From NCBI RefSeq assembly GCF_900215205.1, contig NZ_OBDY01000006.1:248001-312000 (forward strand): a stretch of 64,000 bases of DNA, written 5' to 3'. A model generated the notes under the pieces. It was not told where the DNA came from and searched no databases. It was given only the letters and a program-made list of their open reading frames with translations. This DNA comes from Paractinoplanes atraurantiacus (lineage in GTDB: Bacteria > Actinomycetota > Actinomycetes > Mycobacteriales > Micromonosporaceae). Below, in pieces: positions 9,558-18,515 of this stretch. Each line of letters starts with the position of its first letter. Position 1 is the stretch's first letter. The position numbers and the translations under genes are program-made.

Positions 9558-9575
9558 GGGTAGGTCTGTTCTGAC

Positions 9576-9599
9576 GGGGCCCGGCTTACGCCGGGCCCC
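9576..9599. terminator. bidirectional hairpin terminator between clpC-like and lysR genes
   Basis: A perfect 10-bp stem (GGGGCCCGGC / GCCGGGCCCC) with a TTAC loop lies 19 bases after the ClpC-like stop. The loop contains the TAA stop of the convergent LysR gene, so the last residues of that protein are encoded by the stem. Confidence 0.75.
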
Positions 9600-10581
9600 T
9601 TCCGCTGTGTACCAGGCCGTCGTAGACGCCCAGGTGGGGATAGTCGGCGCGCCAGTCCAGATATGCCGGGTTGCGCGCGGCCACTTCCATGTACGCGTCC
9701 TGGGCCATGTCGATCAGCTTGTGCGCGCTGAGCGCGGCCGGCGAGTCGGGATGCCAGCCGATGACGTAGCGCCAGCGCAGCGGGGCCCCGCGCAGCGGAC
9801 GGTGCGCCAGCCCGGCCGGGGCCCGGAACGTCGGCTGGCACAACCCCAGCGCCGAACCGGCCTCGACCATGTCGACGCAGCCGCGGATGTCGCTCTCGAG
9901 CACCCGCCGCGGGGTGAAGCCGGCCCGCGCGCAGGCCGCCGCGAAGCAGTCGCCGAAGCAGCCGTCGCCGGTGCCGGCCACCCACTGCTCGGTGGCCAGC
10001 TCGGCCAGGTCGACGTCGGTGCCCTTGGCGTTCGGGTGGTCCTCGGGCATGAGCACGCACACCGCGTCGACCGCGACCGTCTGCCAGACCAGGCCGTAGT
10101 CGGCCGACGGGATGGCGTCGCCGCACACGCCGACCTGGCAGTAGTCGAGCTTGCCGGCGATGACCATGTTGGCCAGCTCGTCGACGTAGTAGGACGCGTA
10201 CGTGGTGATCTGGGCCTCCGGCTCGGCCATCGAGAGCCGATGGACCATGCCGCCCAGGATCGGCCCGCCGATCGCCCCGAACCGGTAGCGGCTCATCCGG
10301 CCCTCGCCGGTCGCGCCGGCCAGCCGGGCTGCCTCGTCCTGAAGGCCTTTCATCGCGGGCAGGAGCACCCGGGCGCGGGCCAGGACCAGTTCGCCGAGCG
10401 CGGTGGGGCGCGCGCCCCGGCGGTCCCGCTCGAACAACGGGCCGCCGAGGGTTCGCTCGATGCGTTGCAGCTGCGCGGTCAGCGCCGGCTGTGCGAGCCC
10501 CAGCTGCGATGCCGCCTTGGTGACACTGCCGGTCTCCGCGATGGCGCAGACCACCTTCAGGTGCCGCAGCTCCAGGTTCAT
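9586..10581 (-). CDS. LysR family transcriptional regulator
   Basis: A 331-residue LysR-type regulator. The N-terminal winged helix-turn-helix is clear (residues 1-60: LRHLKVVCAIAETGSVTKAA, then LGLAQPALTAQLQRIE), followed by a periplasmic-binding-like effector domain (about 95-300) and a somewhat long C-terminal tail. The start is ATG 10581. It is alone on this strand; the upstream 100 bp before the next gene should hold its promoter. LysR proteins usually control a divergent neighbour, but none is present here, so the target is not evident. Confidence 0.9.
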   Translation of the reverse strand: MNLELRHLKVVCAIAETGSVTKAASQLGLAQPALTAQLQRIERTLGGPLFERDRRGARPTALGELVLARARVLLPAMKGLQDEAARLAGATGEGRMSRYRFGAIGGPILGGMVHRLSMAEPEAQITTYASYYVDELANMVIAGKLDYCQVGVCGDAIPSADYGLVWQTVAVDAVCVLMPEDHPNAKGTDVDLAELATEQWVAGTGDGCFGDCFAAACARAGFTPRRVLESDIRGCVDMVEAGSALGLCQPTFRAPAGLAHRPLRGAPLRWRYVIGWHPDSPAALSAHKLIDMAQDAYMEVAARNPAYLDWRADYPHLGVYDGLVHSGRGPA

Positions 10582-10681
10582 AGCGTGACGTTAGGACCAC
10601 GCATACATAGATGGCTAGCCCTACGCGCCTTCGAAACATCCCCCACTTGTGACAAATGGGTTAACGAATCCGCTGTTTTCC

Positions 10682-11296
10682 CTACAAATCCTTGGCGTAC
10701 GTCGTCCGGCGAGTGACGGCATCGCGCAATTTGTCCACCACGGCCACGGCCGGATCGACGACCTTGTTCCACGGGGGAGTGGACGGGGTGGCCGGGTGCG
10801 GGCGCGTCGGCGCCGCCTCCTGTGCCGTCTCGAACCGGTTGCCGACCCGGATCAGATCCTCGATCGGAACCATCTGCACCAGAACCGGCAGAAGCTCCTC
10901 GGCGTCCGCGTCGACGTGCCGGCGCACGGCCGCGGCCACATCTTGTTTCGCGGAGGGATCGCGTTGCAATTGTTGCAACGTGACCAGCAGCGCCTGATCC
11001 TCGGCCAGCTCACGGTCGGTGAGCTCCTCGCCGCCGGGCACCACCTTGCGGATGGCGGGGTAGAGGTACTGCTCCTCGCAGCTGAGATGCCGCGACAGCG
11101 TGGCGATCACGACGTCGGTGACCCGCTTGTCGTCCGGGTCGGCGAGCATGCGGTCGCACAGCTCGAGCAGCTCACGGTGCTGTTGGGTGATGACGTCGAC
11201 GACATTGCGCCCGGTGGTCTCGCCACCGAGCGGCGGAAGCGGGGGAAGATTCAGCGATGTCACGGCCGCAACGTTTCCCCGAGTGGCAGCCGCCAC
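10682..11296 (-). CDS. hemerythrin HHE cation-binding domain protein
   Basis: A 204-residue protein with the helical iron-binding pattern of the hemerythrin/HHE family: QQHRELLELCDRML, LSRHLSCEEQYLYPAI and a later RRHVDADAEELL, giving the His/Glu ligands expected in a four-helix bundle. The C-terminal 50 residues are Pro/Thr rich and then basic. It starts at GTG 11296 with AGGAGG close upstream; a second GTG at 11263 is possible. It is divergent from the M20 peptidase gene with only 35 bp between, so the promoters overlap. Likely role is di-iron sensing or protection against oxidative or nitrosative stress. Confidence 0.8.
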   Translation of the reverse strand: MAAATRGNVAAVTSLNLPPLPPLGGETTGRNVVDVITQQHRELLELCDRMLADPDDKRVTDVVIATLSRHLSCEEQYLYPAIRKVVPGGEELTDRELAEDQALLVTLQQLQRDPSAKQDVAAAVRRHVDADAEELLPVLVQMVPIEDLIRVGNRFETAQEAAPTRPHPATPSTPPWNKVVDPAVAVVDKLRDAVTRRTTYAKDL

Positions 11297-11331
11297 AAAC
11301 CTCCTTAACGATCTGCTGGTAGGAATAGGCG

Positions 11332-12639
11332 ATGAAGACCACCGCCGTCGAGGAGGTCACCGGCATCTGCCGCGACCTGCTGCGCATCGACACCACGAAC
11401 ACCGGCGACCCGCGTACGACCGTCGGCGAGCGCGCCGCCGCCGAATACGTCGCCGAGAGGCTCGGCGAGGTGGGCATCGAGTCCGAGATCCACGAGTCGG
11501 CGCCGACCCGGGCCAACGTGTTCGCGCGGATCCCGGGCGCCGACCGCAGCCGGGGCGCGCTCATGCTGCACGGCCACCTCGACGTGGTCCCGGCCGACGC
11601 GAGCGAGTGGTCGGTGGGCCCGTTCTCCGGCGAGGAGAAGGACGGCTACCTCTGGGGCCGCGGCGCGATCGACATGAAGGACTTCGACGCGATGATGCTC
11701 GCCGTCGTCCGCGACTGGAAGCGCACCGGCTACGTGCCGCCGCGCGACATCGTGCTCATGTATACGGCCGACGAAGAGGCCGGCATGGAGTTCGGCTCGC
11801 AGTGGCTGGTGCGCAACCACCGCGACGCCTTCGAGGGCGTGACCGAGGCCATCGGCGAGGTCGGCGGCTACTCCTTCACCGTCAACGACGACCTGCGCCT
11901 CTACCTGGTGCAGACCGCCGAGAAGGGCCTCGACTGGCTGCGGCTGAACGCCACCGGCCGGCCCGGGCACGGCTCGTTCGTGCACGACGACAACGCGATC
12001 ACCAACCTGGCCGAGGCGGTCTCCCGGGTCGGCCGGCACCGCTTCCCGACCGTGCTCACCCCGACCGTGCGCACCTTCCTCGAGCAGATCAGCGAGGCGC
12101 TGGGGGTCGAGCTCGACCCGGACAAGCCCGAGGAGGTCATCGCCAAGCTGGGCCCGATCGCCAACCTGATCGGCGCCACGGTCCGCAACACGGCCAACCC
12201 GACCCGCCTCGAGGCCGGCTACAAGGACAACGTGATCCCCGGCCGGGCCAGCGCCACCATCGACTGCCGCACGCTGCCCGGGCACGCCGACGCGTTCCTG
12301 GCCGAGCTGCGCGAGCTGATCGGCCCCGGCGTCGACATCGAGCACATCTCCCAGCAGACGGCCGTCGAGACCGGCTTCGACGGGGCGCTGGTCGAGGCCA
12401 TGAGCGACGCCCTCAAGGCCGAGGACCCGGCCGCGCGCACGATCCCGTACATGATGTCCGGCGGCACCGACGCCAAGGCGTTCTCCACCCTCGGCATCCG
12501 CTGCTTCGGGTTCGCCCCGCTGAAGCTTCCCGCCGACCTGGCGTTCTCCTCGTTGTTCCATGGCATTGACGAGCGCGTCCCGGTCGAGGGACTAGAGTTC
12601 GGCGTGCGTGTGCTCGACCGTCTGCTCCGAAACAGCTGA
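11332..12639 (+). CDS. M20 family metallopeptidase (ArgE/DapE-like)
   Basis: A 435-residue zinc-dependent hydrolase of the M20/M25/M40 type. The metal motif HGHLDVVP places His82 and Asp84, the bridging Asp114 is in WGRGAIDMKD, and the catalytic DEEAG follows at 147-151. The dimerisation domain is the middle segment starting near residue 205. Length and motif order are normal for dipeptidases and deacylases. Start is ATG 11332. It is followed after 23 bp by an acidic conserved protein, probably in one transcript. The exact substrate cannot be told from sequence. Confidence 0.88.
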   Translation: MKTTAVEEVTGICRDLLRIDTTNTGDPRTTVGERAAAEYVAERLGEVGIESEIHESAPTRANVFARIPGADRSRGALMLHGHLDVVPADASEWSVGPFSGEEKDGYLWGRGAIDMKDFDAMMLAVVRDWKRTGYVPPRDIVLMYTADEEAGMEFGSQWLVRNHRDAFEGVTEAIGEVGGYSFTVNDDLRLYLVQTAEKGLDWLRLNATGRPGHGSFVHDDNAITNLAEAVSRVGRHRFPTVLTPTVRTFLEQISEALGVELDPDKPEEVIAKLGPIANLIGATVRNTANPTRLEAGYKDNVIPGRASATIDCRTLPGHADAFLAELRELIGPGVDIEHISQQTAVETGFDGALVEAMSDALKAEDPAARTIPYMMSGGTDAKAFSTLGIRCFGFAPLKLPADLAFSSLFHGIDERVPVEGLEFGVRVLDRLLRNS

Positions 12640-12662
12640 CTTGTGTGGAAGGACCCACTTCG

Positions 12663-13334
12663 ATGACCGACCAGAACGCGGAGCTCGACGCCGCCCTCGA
12701 GCGCGTCGTGGAGGCCGCCCGGGCGCACCTCACCGCGGTCAAGGCCGCCGAGGGCCGCATGGACGACGATGACGTCTGGCAGGCGTACGTCAACCTCAAC
12801 AACGCCTCTTTCGCGTACGACGAGAAGATGCTCGACGCGTACGGCGAGGTGACGCCCTGGGACGTCGAGTCGATCGACCCCGACGAGGCCGACCAGCGCT
12901 TCGGTCTCGGCGTCGACGGCTTCGACCCGGCCGAGTCGACAGACCCGTACCCGCAGGTCCTGTCCGTGCGCCAGCGCCGCGACTACCGCGTGCCCAGCAT
13001 CTCGGCGCTGCTGCGCCGGGCCGAGGTCGCGCGCCGCAGCGCCGTCCCCGAGGACGAGGACCCGGGCGCGGTCGAGACGGTCGGCGAGGCCGTGCTCGAG
13101 CTGCTGCAGGCCGGCGACGGCTCGCTGTCGTCGCTGGACGTGCCCGAGCTGGAGCCGCTCGACGGCCTGCTGACCGTCAGCGAGATCTCCGAGCCGCTCG
13201 ACCTGGAGGCCTTCGAGGACTCCGACGGCGACGGCCCGTTCGCCCCGAAGCAGGGCGACCTGCTGGTCGGGCGCCTCGACGAGCACCCGTACCTGCCCGA
13301 CGAGGAAGAGGACCACGCCGGTCACCAGCACTGA
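12663..13334 (+). CDS. conserved acidic hypothetical protein
   Basis: A strongly acidic 223-residue protein with no membrane segment. The first half (to about residue 125) is conserved-looking, with DDDVWQAYVNLNNASFAYDE and a basic patch RQRRDYRVPSISALLRRAEVAR; the second half is Asp/Glu/Leu rich and ends EDHAGHQH. The start is ATG 12663 with GGAAGGA ten bases upstream rather than the GTG at 12645. I do not recognise the family. It is downstream of the M20 peptidase and closed by a strong terminator. Confidence 0.8.
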   Translation: MTDQNAELDAALERVVEAARAHLTAVKAAEGRMDDDDVWQAYVNLNNASFAYDEKMLDAYGEVTPWDVESIDPDEADQRFGLGVDGFDPAESTDPYPQVLSVRQRRDYRVPSISALLRRAEVARRSAVPEDEDPGAVETVGEAVLELLQAGDGSLSSLDVPELEPLDGLLTVSEISEPLDLEAFEDSDGDGPFAPKQGDLLVGRLDEHPYLPDEEEDHAGHQH

Positions 13335-13355
13335 GGCTCTTCGGTTATGACCAAG

Positions 13356-13383
13356 AAAGGCCCGTCCGCGCGGACGGGCCTTT
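13356..13383. terminator. rho-independent terminator, bidirectional
   Basis: A perfect inverted repeat AAAGGCCCGTCCGC/GCGGACGGGCCTTT with A and T runs at the two ends, suited to end transcription of the acidic protein gene and of the convergent DUF5703 gene whose stop lies just beyond it. Confidence 0.9.
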
Positions 13384-13384
13384 C

Positions 13385-13576
13385 TCAGTAGCTCAACCCC
13401 GGCTGCGGGGTCGGCTGCACACGGCGGCGGAGCATCACCTTGCGGGTGCCGTCCCGGTAGAGCTGGACCCGGGCCAGCTCCCATCCGGAGAACTCCGCCT
13501 GAATGGCGAGCTGCGCCATCGCGGTCAACCGATCGACATTCGAGGGCAACCGCAGCGGCGCGTATTCGTAGTCCAT
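13385..13576 (-). CDS. DUF5703 family small protein
   Basis: A 63-residue protein starting MDYEYAPLRLPSNVDRL and containing EFSGWELARVQLYRDGTRKV followed by a basic RRR stretch. This layout (short, DYEY start, GWEL, DG.RKV.LRRR) matches the DUF5703 family of actinobacteria as I know it. Start is ATG 13576. Function is unknown. It is convergent with the acidic protein gene across the shared terminator. Confidence 0.75.
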   Translation of the reverse strand: MDYEYAPLRLPSNVDRLTAMAQLAIQAEFSGWELARVQLYRDGTRKVMLRRRVQPTPQPGLSY

Positions 13577-13719
13577 GCCGACTAGAGTGCACCTCCGTCC
13601 GGCCCCTCGACAAGCGCTGACCAGCGGTTATCCGGCCCCACGCGGGATCTACCCTGGTCAAACCGGGTTCGTGGCCCGAGGCTGCGAAAGCGATCACATT
13701 CGCGGGTGTGCGGTCCCCC

Positions 13720-13725
13720 TACACT
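13720..13725 (+). promoter_or_regulatory. putative -10 element of a leaderless transcript
   Basis: TACACT ends seven bases before the ATG at 13732, so transcription would begin at or next to the start codon. No Shine-Dalgarno sequence is visible. No good -35 hexamer is seen. Confidence 0.4.
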
Positions 13726-13731
13726 CCGGCT

Positions 13732-14046
13732 ATGGACGGCTGGCTCGACGGGGCGGACAAGGTCGCGTCCGTCGTGGGCGGAGTGATCGTCCTGGTGGGC
13801 GCCGTGATCGGCCTGCGGCGGTGGCGGAGAATCCGCCGGGAGGCCGAGGCCGACGGCGAGTTGAAGGCGATGCGCGCGGCGATCGCGAAGTCGAGCCCTG
13901 TTTCGGACCGGGCGAGAGCGGTGATCGCCAACCGGGGCCGCCATTGGACTCAGCGCAGCCTGAGCTACTCGCCGGCCGTGCGGCTGGCGGTCGCCGCCGC
14001 CGTGGTGCTCCTCGTCCTCGTGCTGGTCGAGGAGTGGGTCAGATAG
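13732..14046 (+). CDS. small bitopic or two-span membrane protein
   Basis: A 104-residue protein with two hydrophobic segments: KVASVVGGVIVLVGAVIG near residues 8-25 and AVAAAVVLLVLVLV near the C-terminus. Between them lies a basic, charged cytoplasmic-type region (RRWRRIRREAEADGELKAM). The start ATG 13732 fits the first hydrophobic segment and an adjacent -10 element; an upstream start at 13708 would add an unconvincing extension. The family is not recognised. Its stop is 5 bases from the end of the convergent aldo/keto reductase. Confidence 0.65.
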   Translation: MDGWLDGADKVASVVGGVIVLVGAVIGLRRWRRIRREAEADGELKAMRAAIAKSSPVSDRARAVIANRGRHWTQRSLSYSPAVRLAVAAAVVLLVLVLVEEWVR

Positions 14047-14051
14047 GCGGG

Positions 14052-15047
14052 TCAGGCTTCGCCGTCGGGGTAGCCGACGCCCTCGCGTTCCGGGTAGCCG
14101 ACATCGATGGCGGAGACGTCGTCGAGGGCGTTGGAGATCTCGGCCGGGAGGGTCAGCTCCTCGCTGAGCAGGGCGCCCTGGAGCTGGCCGGCCGTGCGGG
14201 CGCCCAGGATCGGGGCGGCCACGCCGGGGCGGTCGCGCAGCCAGGCCAGGGCGACCTCGACCGGGGAGACGCCGAGGCCGGCCGCCGCCGTCACGACCGC
14301 CTGGACGATGCTGGAACTGCGCGGCTCGAGGTATGTCTGGACGAAGGCGGCCAGGTGTTCGGTGGCGGCGCGGGAGTCGAGCGGGCGGCCGTTGCGATAT
14401 TTGCCGGTCAGCACGCCGCGGCCCAGCGGTGACCAGGCCAGCACGCCGAAGCCGAGCGCGGCCGAGGCCGGCAGCAGCTCGCGCTCGATGCCGCGCTCCA
14501 GCAGCGAATATTCCATCTGGGAGGCCACGATCGGCGCCCGCCCGGGATAGGCCGCCTGCCAGGTCGCGGCCCGCGCCGTCTGCCAGGCCGCGAAGTTGGA
14601 GACGCCCACGTAGCGGACGCGGCCGCTGTTGACCGCGTGGTCCAGGGCGCCCAGGGTCTCCTCCAGGGGCGTCATCGGGTCGTACCCGTGCACCTGCCAG
14701 AGGTCGACGTAGTCGGTGCCGAGCCGGCGCAGCGACGCGTCGAGCGAGCGCAGCAGGTGGCCGCGGGAGCCGTCGCGTGTGCGGAAGCCGTGCGGGGTGA
14801 GCCCGGCCTTGGTGGCGATGACCACCTCGTCGCGGGGGACCAGGTGGTCGAGCAGCGAGCCGATCACGGCCTCGGCGTCGCCGTCGCCGTAGACGTCGGC
14901 CGTGTCGAGCAGCGTGCCGCCGGCCTCGAGGAAGAGTTTGAGTTGCGCGGCCGCGTCGTCCGGGTCGGTGTCCCGGCCCCAGGTCATGGTGCCGAGGGCG
15001 AGCCGCGAGACCGCCAGCCCGCTTCGGCCGAGCGGTCGCTGTTGCAT
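14052..15047 (-). CDS. aldo/keto reductase
   Basis: A 331-residue NADPH-dependent oxidoreductase with the complete catalytic tetrad: Asp48 and Tyr53 in LLDTADVYG, Lys80 in VVIATKAG and His120 in LWQVHGYD. The TIM-barrel C-terminal cofactor region is present (AWSPLGRGVLTGKYRNG, then AAPILGARTAGQL). Length is usual for the family. Start is ATG 15047. Substrate is not predictable; it is divergent from the LLM oxidoreductase gene with a 129-bp shared upstream region. Confidence 0.92.
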   Translation of the reverse strand: MQQRPLGRSGLAVSRLALGTMTWGRDTDPDDAAAQLKLFLEAGGTLLDTADVYGDGDAEAVIGSLLDHLVPRDEVVIATKAGLTPHGFRTRDGSRGHLLRSLDASLRRLGTDYVDLWQVHGYDPMTPLEETLGALDHAVNSGRVRYVGVSNFAAWQTARAATWQAAYPGRAPIVASQMEYSLLERGIERELLPASAALGFGVLAWSPLGRGVLTGKYRNGRPLDSRAATEHLAAFVQTYLEPRSSSIVQAVVTAAAGLGVSPVEVALAWLRDRPGVAAPILGARTAGQLQGALLSEELTLPAEISNALDDVSAIDVGYPEREGVGYPDGEA

Positions 15048-15176
15048 GAGTGAACCTTATTCAGACAGTCTCCATAGGGAAATGCTGACGCCCTGGTAGA
15101 ACCGGTCGGTTACCTGACCGAGATCACGCAGGGTGGGCCACTAGGCTGCGAACAGCGAAAATGGAGGGGAGCGCAC

Positions 15177-16229
15177 GTGCGTCTGGGACTGAGCCTCGGC
15201 TATCAATCGGCGTGGAGCACACCGCAGGACCATCTGGCGATGGCCCAGGAGGCGGACAGGCTCGGCTACGCCGTGGCCTGGTCGGCCGAGGCGTACGGCT
15301 CGGACACGGTCAGCATGCTCTCGTGGATCGCCGGGCAGACCGAGCGGATCGACCTCGGCGCGGCCGTCATGCAGATCCCCGCCCGCACCCCGGCCATGAC
15401 CGCGATGACCGCGGCCACCATCGACGCGCTCTCCGGCGGCCGTTTCCGGCTCGGGCTGGGCGTCTCCGGCCCGCAGGTGTCCGAGGGATGGCACGGCGTG
15501 CGTTTCGGCAAGCCGCTCGGGCGTACCCGCGAATATGTCGACATCGTCAAAATGGCGATCGCCCGGCAGCCGGTCTCGTATCAGGGCGAGCACTACACGC
15601 TGCCCCTGCCGGACGGGCCGGGCAAGGCGCTGCGGCTCGGCTTCCACCCGCCGCGCGAGGCGATCCCGATCTACCTGGCCGCCGTCGGCCCGAAAAACCT
15701 CGAGCTGGCCGGTGAGATCGCCGACGGCTGGCTGGCCATCTTCTTCGCGCCGGACGCGGCGGGGGAGTATCTGCAGCACATCGAGCGGGGCCGGGCCAAG
15801 AAGGGCCTGGGCCTGACCGGCTTCGACGTGGCGCCGACCGTGCCGGTGGTGCTCGGCGACAACGTGGCCTGGTGCGCCGATGTGATCCGGCCCTACGCGT
15901 CGCTCTACGTGGGTGGCATGGGCAGCCGGGAGCAGAACTTCTACAACCAGTTGGCCGTACGCATGGGCTACGCCGACGAGGCGGCCAAGGTGCAGGATCT
16001 GTACCTCAGCGGCAAGAAGGCGGAGGCGGCCGAGGCCGTGCCGCAGGAGTTCATCGAGCGCACCTCGATCCTGGGCAACAAGATCCAGGTCAAGGAGCGG
16101 ATCCGGCAGTACGCGGCGGCCGGGGTGGGCACGCTCTCCATCAGCCCCTACGTCGGCGACCTCAAGAGCGGGCTCGACACCCTCCGGATCGTCGCCGAGG
16201 CGTACGAAGAGTCCGGCGTGGCCGAGTAG
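15177..16229 (+). CDS. LLM class F420-dependent oxidoreductase
   Basis: A 350-residue luciferase-like monooxygenase family protein. The start MRLGLSLGYQ, the barrel strand IDLGAAVMQIPARTP and GGRFRLGLGVSGPQVSEGWHG are characteristic of actinobacterial F420-binding members. The start is GTG 15177 with GGAGGG nine bases upstream. Its TAG stop overlaps the GTG start of the histidine phosphatase gene, so the two are coupled. Similar proteins head the conserved phosphatase-DUF3090-SCO1664-mshC block in several actinobacteria. The substrate is unknown and use of F420 rather than FMN is inferred from family. Confidence 0.88.
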   Translation: MRLGLSLGYQSAWSTPQDHLAMAQEADRLGYAVAWSAEAYGSDTVSMLSWIAGQTERIDLGAAVMQIPARTPAMTAMTAATIDALSGGRFRLGLGVSGPQVSEGWHGVRFGKPLGRTREYVDIVKMAIARQPVSYQGEHYTLPLPDGPGKALRLGFHPPREAIPIYLAAVGPKNLELAGEIADGWLAIFFAPDAAGEYLQHIERGRAKKGLGLTGFDVAPTVPVVLGDNVAWCADVIRPYASLYVGGMGSREQNFYNQLAVRMGYADEAAKVQDLYLSGKKAEAAEAVPQEFIERTSILGNKIQVKERIRQYAAAGVGTLSISPYVGDLKSGLDTLRIVAEAYEESGVAE

Positions 16230-16903
16230 TGGCCACCGTTCTGCTGCTCCGGCACGGGCGTACGACGGCCAACGCCACCGGCGAGCTGGCCGGCCGGCTC
16301 CCGGTGGAGCTCGACGAGACGGGCCGCCGTCAGGCCGAGCGGGCCGGCGAGCGGCTGCGCGCGCTGCCGCTGGCCGAGGTGGTGACCAGCCCGCTGATCC
16401 GCTGCCGGACCACTGTCGAGCTGGCCCTGCCCGGCCGCACCGCGGTGGTCGACGAGGGTTTCACCGAGTGCGGCTACGGCGACTGGGAGGGGCGGCCGCT
16501 CAAGGAGCTGGCCAAGGAGGATCTGTGGCCGGTGGTGCAGCAGCATCCCAGCGCCGCGGTCTTCCCGAACGGCGAGGCGATGGCGGCGATGTCGGCGCGG
16601 GCGGTCTCGGCCGTACGGCGATGGGACGCCAAGGTCACCGCGGAGCACGGCCCGGAGGCGCTGTGGGCGGTGTGCAGCCACGGCGACGTGATCAAGGCCA
16701 TCATCGCGGACGCGCTCGGCCTGCACCTCGACCAGTTCCAGCGCATCGTGGCCGACCCGGCGTCGGTGAGCGTGATCCGGTACACGCCGACGCGGCCCTT
16801 CATCGTGCGCGTCAACGACACCTCGGATCTGTCGTCGCTCGTACCGCAAGCAGCTGTCGCCTCCGACGCCGCCGTCGGCGGCGGCGCCGGATCTGGCCAA
16901 TAG
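16229..16903 (+). CDS. histidine phosphatase family protein (MSMEG_4193-like)
   Basis: A 224-residue phosphatase of the phosphoglycerate-mutase-like superfamily. The RHG triad is at residues 8-10 (LLLRHGRTTAN), a second Arg follows in SPLIRCRTT, and the second catalytic His is in AVCSHGDVIK. It starts at GTG 16229, overlapping the previous stop by one base. Its place just before DUF3090, SCO1664-family and mshC genes matches the conserved actinobacterial order known from mycobacteria (Rv2135c, Rv2134c, Rv2133c, Rv2130c). Substrate unknown. Confidence 0.9.
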   Translation: MATVLLLRHGRTTANATGELAGRLPVELDETGRRQAERAGERLRALPLAEVVTSPLIRCRTTVELALPGRTAVVDEGFTECGYGDWEGRPLKELAKEDLWPVVQQHPSAAVFPNGEAMAAMSARAVSAVRRWDAKVTAEHGPEALWAVCSHGDVIKAIIADALGLHLDQFQRIVADPASVSVIRYTPTRPFIVRVNDTSDLSSLVPQAAVASDAAVGGGAGSGQ

Positions 16904-17030
16904 AAAGGGCTCAGCTAGAAGAGCACAGTGTGACCGGCGTGTTACCCCTGGCTGGTGAGCGTTGCGCCGTGGGCGAACCCGGCCCTGTGGGGATGCGCGG
17001 GGCCGGGGGAGGGTGGATAGGGTTGTCGTC

Positions 17031-17642
17031 ATGACCCACCAGGTGCACTCCTTCGAGCCGCCGGAGCGGTTCGTGGCCGGGACGGTGGGCGAGCCGGGCG
17101 ACCGGACGTTCTTCCTCCAGGCCCGCGGCGGCGGCCGGGTGATCAGCGTCGCGCTGGAGAAGGTCCAGGTGTCGCTCCTCGCCGAGAAACTCGAGGAACT
17201 GCTCGTCGAGGCGAACAAACGGTTCGGCGTCTCGCTGCCCGAGACGGCCCTGCTCGCCGGGCACGACAACGAGCCGCTCGACGTTCCGGTCGACGAGGAG
17301 TTCCGCGTCGGCACGCTCGGGCTCGCCTTCGACGTCGACACCAGCACGGTGGTGATCGAGGCCATCGAGGCGGGCGAGTCCGAGGTCGAGATCGAGCTCG
17401 GCGGCGACCCCGACGACGACGATCCGGACGACGATGACGCCGAGGTCGACGACGACGAGGACGACGAGCCCGACGACGACCTCGACCGGCTCCGGGTCCG
17501 GCTGACCCCCGAGGCGACCCGCGCGTTCATCGACCGGGCCCGCCGCGTGGTGGCCGCCGGCCGGCCGCCCTGCCCGCTCTGCGGCCAGCCGCTCGACCCG
17601 GCCGGCCACCTCTGCCCCCGGCACAACGGCTACCACCGGTGA
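17031..17642 (+). CDS. DUF3090 family protein
   Basis: A 203-residue protein starting MTHQVHSFEPPERFVAGTVG. It has an N-terminal beta-rich domain with FFLQARGGGRVISVALEKVQV, a central Asp-rich acidic tract (about residues 124-150), and a C-terminal zinc-ribbon-like CPLCGQPLDPAGHLCPRHNG. All are features of the DUF3090 family, which is restricted to actinobacteria and genomically tied to the SCO1664 family and mshC. Start is ATG 17031; upstream codons in frame are poor. The last bases overlap the GTG of the next gene. Function is not known. Confidence 0.9.
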   Translation: MTHQVHSFEPPERFVAGTVGEPGDRTFFLQARGGGRVISVALEKVQVSLLAEKLEELLVEANKRFGVSLPETALLAGHDNEPLDVPVDEEFRVGTLGLAFDVDTSTVVIEAIEAGESEVEIELGGDPDDDDPDDDDAEVDDDEDDEPDDDLDRLRVRLTPEATRAFIDRARRVVAAGRPPCPLCGQPLDPAGHLCPRHNGYHR

Positions 17643-18454
17643 CGGCTGAGCCCGCGGCGGCGCTCGCCGAGAGTGACGCTCTCGAGCTGCTCGCCCACGG
17701 CGAGATGGAGATCGAGGGACGGCTCGTCGACGCGTCCAACACGACGCTGCGGGCCGAGATCACCCTGTCCGGGGTGACCCGGCGCTGTGTCTACAAGCCG
17801 GTGCGGGGCGAGAAACCGCTGTGGGACTTCCCCGACGGCACGCTGGCCGGGCGCGAGGTGTCGGCCTACCTGGTGTCACAGGCCACGGGCTGGGACGTGG
17901 TGCCGCCGACCATCCTGCGCGACGGGCCGCTGGGCACGGGCGCGCTGCAGCTGTGGATCGACGAACCTGAGACCGCCGAGTCGCTGATCGGCTTCGTCCC
18001 GGCCTACGACGTTCCCGAGGGCTGGATCGCGGTGGCCAACGCCCGCGACGACGACGGCGACGCGTACGCGCTGGCCCACGCGGACGACCAGCGGCTGGCC
18101 CGCCTCGCCGTCTTCGACGCGGTGATCAACAACGCCGACCGCAAGGGCGGCCACGTGCTCTACCCGGCGACCGGCTCGGTGCACGGCGTCGACCACGGCG
18201 TCTCGTTCCACGTGGAGAACAAACTCCGCACGGTCCTGTGGGGCTGGACCGGCAAGCCGCTGATCGACGAGGCCACGCCGGTGCTGACCGGCCTGATCGC
18301 CAAGCTCGACGGCGATCTCGGCGCGGCCCTGGAGGAACACCTCACGATCTCCGAGGTGCAGCACGTACGCCTGCGGGCCAAGCGCCTGCTGCGCGCGGGC
18401 CGTTTCCCGCAGCCGCCGCAGGACTGGCCGGCGATTCCCTGGCCGCCCGTGTAA
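17639..18454 (+). CDS. SCO1664 family protein (PI3/4-kinase-like fold)
   Basis: A 271-residue protein of the SCO1664 family, which carries a phosphatidylinositol 3- and 4-kinase-like catalytic core. Visible motifs are [20 protein letters not shown] (nucleotide-binding Lys region), [17 protein letters not shown] (HRD-like loop with Asn and Asp) and [11 protein letters not shown] (DFG-like metal site). It starts at GTG 17639, overlapping the DUF3090 stop by four bases, so the pair is translationally coupled. Protein or lipid kinase activity is plausible but unproven for this family. Confidence 0.88.
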   Translation: MTAEPAAALAESDALELLAHGEMEIEGRLVDASNTTLRAEITLSGVTRRCVYKPVRGEKPLWDFPDGTLAGREVSAYLVSQATGWDVVPPTILRDGPLGTGALQLWIDEPETAESLIGFVPAYDVPEGWIAVANARDDDGDAYALAHADDQRLARLAVFDAVINNADRKGGHVLYPATGSVHGVDHGVSFHVENKLRTVLWGWTGKPLIDEATPVLTGLIAKLDGDLGAALEEHLTISEVQHVRLRAKRLLRAGRFPQPPQDWPAIPWPPV

Positions 18455-18515
18455 CCCGTGTAGTAGGTCACGGACGCGCGCCTTTGCTCCTACCAGCTGG
18501 ATAGGCTTACCAACC

